Both the position numbers and the translations under genes were made by a program. From positions 1 to 7,791 of the forward strand of contig JAQGKH010000195.1 in NCBI GenBank assembly GCA_028290225.1: a DNA stretch of 7,791 bases. Direction: 5' to 3'. The DNA is from Devosia sp. (lineage in GTDB: Bacteria; Pseudomonadota; Alphaproteobacteria; Rhizobiales; Devosiaceae). Numbering within the stretch: position 1 is the stretch's first letter; every line of letters starts with the position of its first letter. Below, in pieces: positions 1 through 5,128 of this stretch. The notes beneath the pieces are model-generated. The model did not search any database and had not been told where the DNA came from. It saw only the letters and a program-made list of their open reading frames with translations.

Positions 1-514
1 GGCCGCCACCGGTGCCCGCCCGCTGGCCAAAAACGATATAGCCGGCCCAGCAGGCGCCGGCCCCCAGGGCCAGCAGCACGCCCAAGGGATCGAGCGGCGC
101 CGAAAGACCCGAAAGCGGCAGCAACAGGACGAGGCCCGCTACCGCCAGTGCCACCCAGCCGAAATCGATGGGGCGGCGGGACCCCGCCAGCGCCACAGCC
201 AGCGGTCCGGTGAACTCCAGCGCCACCGCCACCCCCAGCGGAATGGTGGAGATGGCGCCATAAAACAGCAGGTTCATGGCGCCCATCGCGGTGCCATAAA
301 ACAGCACGGCCCGCCATTGCCGCCCGTCCAGCCCAAAGCGCCAGGGGCGGAACACCAGGCCGAGCACCAGGGCGGCGAGCACGAGGCGCAGCGCCGTTGC
401 GCCCGCGGCGCCCACCAGGGGAAACAGGTGCTTGGCGAGCGAGGAACCGGTGGCCGTGGCCACCATGCCCAGGGCGACCAGCGAAACGGCGGAGAATGGA
501 GTGGTTGGCCGCAA
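1..514 (-). CDS. rhtA: RhtA-like threonine/homoserine exporter, EamA/DMT family (partial, 3' end outside window)
   Basis: Inner-membrane drug/metabolite-superfamily transporter; E. coli RhtA, its closest remembered relative, exports threonine and homoserine. The reverse strand gives 171 codons before the window edge. Diagnostic stretches are SLAKHLFPLVGAAGATALRL (residues about 25-44) and PLGVAVALEFTGPLAVAL (92-109), which I recall as nearly identical in E. coli RhtA. Hydrophobic segments lie near residues 8-24, 38-55, 70-90, 93-110, 118-134 and 143-162, covering the first EamA repeat and the start of the second. An in-frame TGA lies upstream at 552-554. No ATG fits a full first membrane helix: the ATG at 466 would cut into it. 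I therefore choose TTG at 514, preceded by a weak GAGAG. The gene is divergent from the aldo/keto reductase. Family is secure; the exact substrate is inferred and the start is uncertain. Confidence 0.85.
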   Translation of the reverse strand, partial: MRPTTPFSAVSLVALGMVATATGSSLAKHLFPLVGAAGATALRLVLAALVLGLVFRPWRFGLDGRQWRAVLFYGTAMGAMNLLFYGAISTIPLGVAVALEFTGPLAVALAGSRRPIDFGWVALAVAGLVLLLPLSGLSAPLDPLGVLLALGAGACWAGYIVFGQRAGTGGG

Positions 515-562
515 GGGGATGGCTCTCGGGGGGAGCCTTTGGCCTAGCAGTTTTCAGTCCCC

Positions 563-578
563 GGCGCATAGGGCGCAT
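563..578. repeat. Direct repeat GGCGCAT x2 in the divergent intergenic region
   Basis: Two perfect 7-base copies, at 563-569 and 572-578, are offset by 9 bases. They sit between the divergent rhtA-like and aldo/keto reductase genes, and the second copy runs into the putative -35 hexamer. This could be a regulator binding site. A 7-base direct repeat in GC-rich DNA may also arise by chance. Confidence 0.3.
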
Positions 579-606
579 TGACCCCACCGCGTTTGCGCTC
601 TAGCCC
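578..606 (+). promoter_or_regulatory. Candidate sigma-70-type promoter for the aldo/keto reductase operon
   Basis: TTGACC at 578-583 is a good -35 match. It is followed at 17-base spacing by the weak -10-like TAGCCC at 601-606. Alphaproteobacterial -10 elements are often poorly conserved, so this is plausible but unproven. It lies 28 bases before the chosen ATG and would serve the whole four-gene overlapping block. Confidence 0.35.
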
Positions 607-622
607 TAACGCCCAACGCAAC

Positions 623-627
623 AGGAG
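623..627 (+). promoter_or_regulatory. Ribosome binding site of the aldo/keto reductase
   Basis: AGGAG lies 7 bases before the ATG at 635. It decides the start against the longer frame opening at TTG 578, whose extra 19 residues do not resemble the family. Confidence 0.75.
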
Positions 628-634
628 CTCCGCC

Positions 635-1696
635 ATGGAGTATCGCTATCTCGGCCGTTCGGGGCTGCGCGTGTCCACCCTCACCATGGGCACCATGACC
701 TTCGGGGGCGCCGAAAAGATCGGCAACACGCCCCAGGACGAGGCCACCCGCCAGATCGATCTGTGCCTTGATCACGGGATCAACCTCCTGGACACCGCCA
801 ATATCTACAACAAGGGCGTGTCCGAGGAGATGATCGGGACGGCGCTGAGCGAGAACGGGCGGCGCGCGCGCACGCTCGTGGCGTCAAAGGTGCGCTTTGC
901 CATGGGCGAGGGTCCCAATGAGCGCGGGCTGTCGCGGCATCACATCATCGAGCAGTGCAAGGCCAGCCTCAAGCGGCTCAGGACCGACCATATCGACCTC
1001 TATCAGGTGCATGAATGGGACGGCATGACCCCGGTCGAGGAAACCATGGAAGCGCTCGATACGCTCGTGCGCCATGGCCATGTCCGCTATATCGGCTGCT
1101 CCAATTATTCGGGCTGGCACCTGATGAAGGCGCTCCATGCCGCCGACACCCGGCACAACCAGCGCTTCATCTCCCAGCAGATCCACTACACGCTCCATTC
1201 GCGCGAAGCCGAATATGAGCTGGTGCCGATCAGCCAGGACCAGGGCCTGGGCATCCTGGTCTGGTCCCCGCTCGCGGGCGGGCTGCTGTCGGGCAAATAC
1301 CGGCGCGAGGGCGGCCCCGATGCGGGGCGGCATGTCGGGGGCTGGCACGAGCCGCCGGTGCCCGATTGGAGCCGGCTTTATGACATTGTCGATGTGATCG
1401 TCGATATCGCTGCCGAGCGCAATGTATCGGGGGCGCAGGTTTCGCTGGCGTGGCTCCTGGGCCGGCCGGGGGTCACCTCGGTGATCATCGGGGGGCGCAG
1501 CGAAGCGCAGTTCAAGGACAATCTGGCCGCCGCCGAGCTCAAGCTATCGCACGAGGAGCGGGCGCGGCTCGACGCCGTCAGCCGCCCGCCGCTGCTTTAT
1601 CCCTATTGGCACCAGACCTTCACCGCCAATGACCGGCTCGGACCGGCGGACCAGGATCTGCTCGGCTCCTATGTGGAGGAATTCAAGCGTGACTGA
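635..1696 (+). CDS. Aldo/keto reductase family oxidoreductase
   Basis: NADPH-dependent cytosolic carbonyl reductase of the (beta/alpha)8 AKR superfamily, 353 aa, a normal full length for the YajO/IolS-like branch. It opens with the typical LGRSGLRVSTLTMGTMTFGG. The catalytic tetrad is visible as Asp53 and Tyr58 (in LLDTANIYNKGVSEE), Lys85 (VASKV) and His126 (YQVHEWD). YIGCSNYSGW (152-161) and SPLAGGLLSGKYRR (211-224) are standard family blocks, and the GRSEAQFKDNL segment near the C-terminus is the usual cofactor 2'-phosphate-binding region. The start at 635 is supported by AGGAG and by alignment to the family N-terminus. It is first in a block of four genes with overlapping ends; its stop overlaps the next gene's GTG by 8 bases. 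The substrate cannot be told: such enzymes act on sugars, aldehydes or xenobiotic carbonyls. Confidence 0.93.
   Translation: MEYRYLGRSGLRVSTLTMGTMTFGGAEKIGNTPQDEATRQIDLCLDHGINLLDTANIYNKGVSEEMIGTALSENGRRARTLVASKVRFAMGEGPNERGLSRHHIIEQCKASLKRLRTDHIDLYQVHEWDGMTPVEETMEALDTLVRHGHVRYIGCSNYSGWHLMKALHAADTRHNQRFISQQIHYTLHSREAEYELVPISQDQGLGILVWSPLAGGLLSGKYRREGGPDAGRHVGGWHEPPVPDWSRLYDIVDVIVDIAAERNVSGAQVSLAWLLGRPGVTSVIIGGRSEAQFKDNLAAAELKLSHEERARLDAVSRPPLLYPYWHQTFTANDRLGPADQDLLGSYVEEFKRD
1675..1680 (+). promoter_or_regulatory. Strong RBS inside the AKR 3' end, sets the GTG start of the FAH-family gene
   Basis: GGAGGA at 1675-1680 lies within the last codons of the aldo/keto reductase, 8 bases before GTG 1689. 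It supports that start over the in-frame ATG at 1629, which would add 20 residues encoded entirely inside the upstream gene. Confidence 0.7.
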
Positions 1697-2018
1697 GTTC
1701 GTGTTCGCGCCGCCCACTGCCGTGACCCATCCGGTGGAGGATGGACACGCCTTTCCGGTGCGGCGGGTTTTCTGTGTGGGACGCAACTACGCCGAGCATG
1801 CCAGGGAAATGGGCAATGACGCGCGCGAAGCCCCGTTCTTTTTCTGCAAGCCCGCCAATGCCGTCGTAACCGAAGGTGGAGCGGTGCCCTATCCGTCCCA
1901 GACCCAGGACCTGCACCACGAGATCGAGCTCGTCGTGGCGATCGGCCCCGTTGGGCGCGGAGACCAGCTCGCCGGTACCATCGAAGGCGTGGGCGCCGTC
2001 CGCACCATGATCAACTGA
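1689..2018 (+). CDS. Fumarylacetoacetate hydrolase-family protein with in-frame internal deletion (109 aa, probable remnant)
   Basis: FAH-superfamily enzymes (fumarylpyruvate/acylpyruvate hydrolases such as NagK and FAHD1) cleave C-C bonds of acylpyruvates with a bound divalent metal and are normally about 220-230 aa. Residues 1-86 match the usual N-terminus: VRRVFCVGRNYAEHAREMG, FFFCKPANAVV and DLHHEIELVVAIG, which carries two metal-ligand glutamates (Glu78, Glu80). From residue about 87, PVGRGDQLAGTIEGVGAV reads like the family's C-terminal end (AGVGPV-GD-L-G-IEG-G). The expected middle, with the GYAVGLDMT-type motif holding the third metal ligand Asp, is absent. The junction falls near 1941-1955. 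I infer loss of roughly 110-120 codons with frame retained, and that the product is catalytically dead. The GTG start is backed by a strong RBS in the AKR gene. The stop TGA overlaps the helicase ATG by one base. Confidence 0.75.
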   Translation: MTEFVFAPPTAVTHPVEDGHAFPVRRVFCVGRNYAEHAREMGNDAREAPFFFCKPANAVVTEGGAVPYPSQTQDLHHEIELVVAIGPVGRGDQLAGTIEGVGAVRTMIN

Positions 2019-3106
2019 TGACGCAATGGTCGGCACAACAGGACGCGGCTTTGCAGGCCGTGTCCCAATGGCTCAAGGACCGGAACGGGCCGCAGGTGTT
2101 TCGCCTGTTCGGCTGGGCTGGCACCGGCAAGTCGACGCTGGCCGTGCATCTGGGCGGCGACGTCAAATCAGTCAAATACGCCGCTTTCACCGGCAAGGCA
2201 GCGCTGGTGATGCGCCGGCGCGGCTGCAAGGGCGCCCAAACCATCCATTCGCTGATTTATTCGCTGGTCAGCGAAAAGGAAGGCGAGCCCCGCTTCGTGC
2301 TGGATCCTGAATCGCCCGCCGCCGATGCCGACCTGATCGTCATCGACGAAGTCTCCATGGTGGACGAGCAGTTGGGCCAGGACCTGTTGTCGTTCGGGGT
2401 GAAGGTCTTGGTGCTGGGCGATCCGTTCCAGTTGCCGCCGGTGCAGGGGGCGGGGTTCTTCACGGCCGATGAGCCCGACATCATGCTCACCGAAATCCAC
2501 CGCCAGGCCGCCGACAATCCGATCATCCGGCTGTCCATGGATGTGCGCGAAGGGGGCTATCTCGAGCATGGCCGCTATGGCGAGTCGCTGGTGGTGGGGC
2601 GCGATGCGGTGGACAGGGACGCGGTGCTCGAGGCCGATCAGGTGCTGGTGGGGCGCAACAAGACGCGCCTGCAGTATAATGACCGCCTGCGCGAGTTGCG
2701 CGGCCTGCCCTTCCATGAGCCGGTGGTGGGCGACCGCATGGTGTGCCTGCGGAACAATCCGCGCAAGAAGCTGCTCAACGGCCAGATCTGGATCGTCACC
2801 GAGGTGGCGCGCAAGGCCAATGGCAAGTATTCGCTGCTGCTGGGCGCGGACGAGGGGAAGGGCGAAGCCAAGGTCATGACCCACAAGGCGTTCTTTGCCG
2901 GCGAGGAAGACGCCATGAGCTGGCCAGAGCGGCGGCAATATGACGAATTCACCTTTGGTTATTGCCTGACCGTCCACAAGGCCCAGGGCAGCCAATGGGA
3001 CAATGTGTATCTGTTTGACGAAAGCTTCGTGTTCCGCGAGGAGCGGGCGCGCTGGCTTTATACCGGCATTACCCGTGCCGCCGAGAAGATCACGGTGGTG
3101 ATGTGA
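2018..3106 (+). CDS. ATP-dependent RecD-like DNA helicase (SF1B)
   Basis: A compact 362-aa stand-alone helicase related to RecD/Pif1/Dda, predicted to unwind DNA 5'-3' using ATP. Motifs in order: Walker A GWAGTGKST (32-40, Lys38); motif Ia around YAAFTGKAALVM (54-65); Walker B LIVIDEVSMVD (Asp110-Glu111); motif III GDPFQLPPV (134-142); motif IV-like TEIHRQA (158-164); motif V with TVHKAQGSQWDNV (318-330, UvrD_C_2 type); motif VI WLYTGITRAAEK (346-357). It ends straight after motif VI, as I recall for this alphaproteobacterial subfamily, with no RecB/RecC partner nearby. The start is chosen because the ATG overlaps the previous stop (TGATG) and gives a family-like N-terminus. No Shine-Dalgarno is visible, so translation probably depends on coupling to the damaged upstream gene. 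Likely a repair or replication accessory helicase; the precise role is unknown. Confidence 0.9.
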   Translation: MTQWSAQQDAALQAVSQWLKDRNGPQVFRLFGWAGTGKSTLAVHLGGDVKSVKYAAFTGKAALVMRRRGCKGAQTIHSLIYSLVSEKEGEPRFVLDPESPAADADLIVIDEVSMVDEQLGQDLLSFGVKVLVLGDPFQLPPVQGAGFFTADEPDIMLTEIHRQAADNPIIRLSMDVREGGYLEHGRYGESLVVGRDAVDRDAVLEADQVLVGRNKTRLQYNDRLRELRGLPFHEPVVGDRMVCLRNNPRKKLLNGQIWIVTEVARKANGKYSLLLGADEGKGEAKVMTHKAFFAGEEDAMSWPERRQYDEFTFGYCLTVHKAQGSQWDNVYLFDESFVFREERARWLYTGITRAAEKITVVM

Positions 3107-3993
3107 CGCTGCTGCAGGTCCGGCACGAAACCGTTTATCGCTACGGGCAGCCGGTGCAGTTCGGCGAGCACCGTTTGCTGGTGCGCCCCCGGGACAGCAT
3201 GGAGCAGACCCTGCAATCCTTTGCGCTGCGCATCACGCCCGAGCCGGCAGGCGTGCGCTGGATCCATGATGTGTTCGGCAACGGTATTGCCCTGGCGCGG
3301 TTCGATCAACCCGCCGATGAGTTGCGCATCGTGGCCAGCATGGTGCTCGACCACGATCCCGCAACCACACCCGATTTCGAGATCGACAAGCGGGCCAAGC
3401 TTTATCCGTTTGATTATGCCACCGCCGATGCGCTGGATCTGGGTCCGACCAGCCAGCGCCAGTTTCCCGAGGAAACGGCAGTGGATCGCTGGGCGCAGCG
3501 CTTTGTTGATGCACGCGGCAGCACCAGCACCGGGCATCTGCTGATGACCATGACCTATGCGATCAAGGAAGGCTTCACCTATTTGAGGCGCACCGAGCCG
3601 GGCACGCAGCGCCCGTCGGTGACGCTGTCCAGCCGTCGGGGCACCTGCCGTGACTTTGCCCTGTTGATGATGGAAGCGGTGCGCTCGCTGGGCTTTGCCG
3701 CCCGGTTCGTGTCGGGCTATCTTTATTCTCCCGCCCGCGATGGCAATCATCGCGGCGGGGGAGCGACCCATGCCTGGTGCCAGGTGTTCCTGCCGGGTGC
3801 CGGCTGGGTGGAGTTCGACCCCACCAATGGCATCATCGGCACGCGCGACCTGATCCGGGTGGGGGTGGCGCGCGAGCCGGGGCAGGCCATTCCGATTTCG
3901 GGTACCTATACCGGCGCTAAGGCCGATTATCTGGGCATGGATGTGGAGGTCAAAGTCGGGCGGGTGGTTTCGCTCCAGGACTCCATGGGCTGA
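3103..3993 (+). CDS. Transglutaminase family protein (bacterial transglutaminase-like N-terminal domain plus core)
   Basis: A 296-aa papain-fold cysteine enzyme. Residues 1-85 match the Bact_transglu_N type beta domain: LLQVRHETVYRYGQPV, GEHRLLVRPRDS and RWIHDVFGN. The transglutaminase core holds the triad Cys182 (RRGTCRDFA), His223 (GGGATHAWCQVFLP) and Asp239 (GWVEFDPTNG). I see no signal peptide, so it is probably cytoplasmic. The family acts as amidase/protease or transpeptidase on peptide substrates, and the substrate here is unknown. Relatives often sit beside an alpha-E domain protein and a circularly permuted ATP-grasp protein; neither is in this window. GTG 3103 overlaps the helicase stop by 4 bases (GTGA) and gives the family's usual N-terminus. 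The RBS is weak, so coupled translation is likely. The stop directly abuts that of the opposing transglutaminase. Confidence 0.9.
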   Translation: MTLLQVRHETVYRYGQPVQFGEHRLLVRPRDSMEQTLQSFALRITPEPAGVRWIHDVFGNGIALARFDQPADELRIVASMVLDHDPATTPDFEIDKRAKLYPFDYATADALDLGPTSQRQFPEETAVDRWAQRFVDARGSTSTGHLLMTMTYAIKEGFTYLRRTEPGTQRPSVTLSSRRGTCRDFALLMMEAVRSLGFAARFVSGYLYSPARDGNHRGGGATHAWCQVFLPGAGWVEFDPTNGIIGTRDLIRVGVAREPGQAIPISGTYTGAKADYLGMDVEVKVGRVVSLQDSMG

Positions 3994-3996
3994 TCA
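3991..3996. other. Zero-gap convergent stop codons forming palindrome TGATCA
   Basis: TGA (3991-3993) ends the plus-strand transglutaminase and TCA (3994-3996) is the reverse complement of the TGA ending the minus-strand one. No base lies between them, so no intergenic terminator can exist. Each transcript must read into the opposing coding sequence before it ends. Confidence 0.95.
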
Positions 3997-4830
3997 GTTC
4001 TGGGCGAGGCTGACCGCCTCGGCGGTCCAGGGCTCGCTAATGTCGCCGTCCAGCGCATCGGCCCAAACCCGGATCGGCTGGGCGCGCACGCTGCCGAACA
4101 TGGTGGCAAATGCCGTGTCAGCCGCGTCCCGTCCCGAGCCAATCCGCACCATCCCGTCCAGGGCCGCCATGCGGGTCGCATCAAACAGATACCAGCGGTC
4201 CCCCAGATAGGCTTCAAATACGGCGTGGAAATCCTGGGGCTGCAATTGCCAGGCGTAGCAGGACACAAAGCGCGCCGGGATACCAAGCGCCCGGCAAAAG
4301 GTGATGCCCAGATGGGCAAAGTCCCGGCACACGCCCGCGCGCATGGCAAAGGTGTCCGCCGCCGTGGTCGAGGTGTCGCTGGAGCCCGAGATGTAGTCCA
4401 CCTCCCGGTTGATCCAGTTGCAGATTTCGGTAACGCGGCCAAAGCCCGGTTCGGCCTCGCCAAACTGGCGAGAAGCAAAGCGTGCCAATTGATCGGACGG
4501 GCAATAGCGCGAGGGGTTCAGGAAGGGCAGGGCTTCGAGGGGCAGCTGCGCCACCGGCACTTCGGCAATCACCGTCGGATCAGCCATCACGGGCTGCAAC
4601 TGGATCTGCGCTTGATAGCGCAGTTTGAGGGTACCTATCGGGGCAATGAGCCGCCGGAAGCGATTGCCGCTGTCTTCGGCGGTATATTCCTCGGCCGGAA
4701 GATCGGGCGTTACCAGAACGCGCTCGTGCAGAATGCGCTGCCCGCCGCCGCGCATCGCTTCCACATTGAAGATCAGCGTGGCCTCATCGTCAATTTCGTA
4801 GCCGATCTCGCACCCAACCGAAAATCGCAT
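3994..4830 (-). CDS. Transglutaminase family protein (second subfamily, convergent with the first)
   Basis: 278 aa from ATG 4830. It begins with the MRFSVGCEIGYEI type N-terminus seen in this subfamily, followed by a beta-rich region (about 14-90) and a core domain with the triad Cys168 (RAGVCRDFAHLG), His202 (QDFHAVFEAYL) and Asp217 (RWYLFDATRMA). No signal peptide is visible. It shares the fold and triad with the convergent neighbour but differs in N-terminal domain and in sequence around the motifs, so it is not a recent duplicate. Such enzymes are predicted peptidases/amidases of unknown substrate. An in-frame ATG at 4860 would add 10 residues but has no RBS. The ATG at 4830 has GGAG five bases upstream and matches relatives, so I prefer it. 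It is divergent from the ybaL-like gene across a 298-bp gap. Confidence 0.88.
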   Translation of the reverse strand: MRFSVGCEIGYEIDDEATLIFNVEAMRGGGQRILHERVLVTPDLPAEEYTAEDSGNRFRRLIAPIGTLKLRYQAQIQLQPVMADPTVIAEVPVAQLPLEALPFLNPSRYCPSDQLARFASRQFGEAEPGFGRVTEICNWINREVDYISGSSDTSTTAADTFAMRAGVCRDFAHLGITFCRALGIPARFVSCYAWQLQPQDFHAVFEAYLGDRWYLFDATRMAALDGMVRIGSGRDAADTAFATMFGSVRAQPIRVWADALDGDISEPWTAEAVSLAQN

Positions 4831-4835
4831 TCCCA

Positions 4836-4839
4836 CTCC
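4836..4839 (-). promoter_or_regulatory. RBS deciding the ATG 4830 start of the minus-strand transglutaminase
   Basis: GGAG on the reverse strand, five bases before ATG 4830. The alternative ATG at 4860 has only C-rich sequence ahead of it. Confidence 0.6.
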
Positions 4840-4914
4840 GTGTCGGTCCAACTGGCCCATGCTGGGTTTGATAGCCGGAGGGCTGGGCAGTTGCGCTGGC
4901 CCTCGTGCCCGCTC

Positions 4915-4965
4915 TTACCCCAAGGCAGGGCCAATCACCAGCAATTCGGCAGCTGCGGCCATCAC
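4915..4965 (-). other. Possible 16-codon small ORF in the leader of the minus-strand transglutaminase
   Basis: On the reverse strand GGAGGAG is followed, after 9 bases, by GTG 4965 and an immediate ATG 4962. The frame reads MMAAAAELLVIGPALG and stops at TAA (4917-4915), 84 bases before the transglutaminase ATG. An alternative GTG at 4986 would give 23 codons but lacks an RBS. It could be a leader peptide, a fragment of a lost gene, or chance. I recognise no homologue and offer no function. Confidence 0.2.
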
Positions 4966-5021
4966 CCGGACAAACTCCTCCTTCACCTTTGCCGCAGCAG
5001 CGACGCAAACAAGCTAAGCCA

Positions 5022-5050
5022 TTGACGTTTAGGGGCGGGAAGCGCTTGCG
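5022..5050 (+). promoter_or_regulatory. Candidate promoter for the ybaL-like gene
   Basis: TTGACG at 5022-5027 is a near-consensus -35. At 17-base spacing the -10 position (5045-5050, CTTGCG) is poor and falls on the centre of the dyad at 5037-5056. A weak -10 under an operator would suit a regulated promoter, but the call rests on one hexamer. Confidence 0.25.
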
Positions 5051-5056
5051 CATCCC
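5037..5056. promoter_or_regulatory. 20-bp imperfect dyad upstream of the ybaL-like gene (possible operator)
   Basis: Arms GGGAAGCGC (5037-5045) and GCGCATCCC (5048-5056) flank a TT centre and pair at 8 of 9 positions. The 2-base loop is too tight for an RNA hairpin, so a dimeric DNA-binding protein site is the more natural reading. It ends 72 bases before the antiporter ATG. The regulator is unknown; the Rrf2 protein beyond the antiporter is one candidate. Confidence 0.35.
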
Positions 5057-5116
5057 CTTCCGATACCCCAATTTGCGGCGGAGCCATTCGTCGCCATGTC
5101 CCCCTGTTTTTGACCC

Positions 5117-5120
5117 GGAG
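5117..5120 (+). promoter_or_regulatory. RBS of the ybaL-like antiporter
   Basis: GGAG eight bases before ATG 5129. It fixes the start that gives the MHH-TPLI-TIV N-terminus conserved with E. coli YbaL. Confidence 0.65.
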
Positions 5121-5128
5121 CCCCTTTC

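Larger units (their letters stand above)
4831..5128. other. Divergent intergenic region between the transglutaminase and ybaL-like genes
   Basis: 298 bases with no supported gene. It must hold the promoters of both flanking genes. Visible items are a possible small ORF (4915-4965, minus), a TTGACG hexamer at 5022-5027, a 20-bp dyad at 5037-5056 and the antiporter RBS at 5117-5120. A GAGGGC...GCCCTC pair (4878-4883 and 4899-4904) could form a weak hairpin in the transglutaminase leader, but no T-tract follows on either strand. Confidence 0.7.

Noticed and set aside
578..634. Upstream TTG start for the aldo/keto reductase
   Set aside because: The 19 added residues are unlike the family, overlap the putative promoter, and lack an RBS, whereas ATG 635 has AGGAG.
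1689..2018. Reading the FAH-family ORF as simply truncated at its 3' end
   Set aside because: The last 20 or so residues resemble the family's own C-terminus, so an internal deletion explains the sequence better than loss of the tail.
2168..2995. 275-aa minus-strand frame inside the helicase gene
   Set aside because: Fully contained opposite a helicase with all SF1 motifs intact; the composition is antisense-like.
4878..4904. GAGGGC...GCCCTC hairpin as a terminator
   Set aside because: A six-pair stem with a 15-base loop and no T-tract on either strand, placed between two divergent starts where no transcript needs to end.
4225..5025. 266-aa plus-strand frame opposite the second transglutaminase
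   Set aside because: The minus strand carries the intact Cys-His-Asp transglutaminase. This frame has no domain and crosses the intergenic region.
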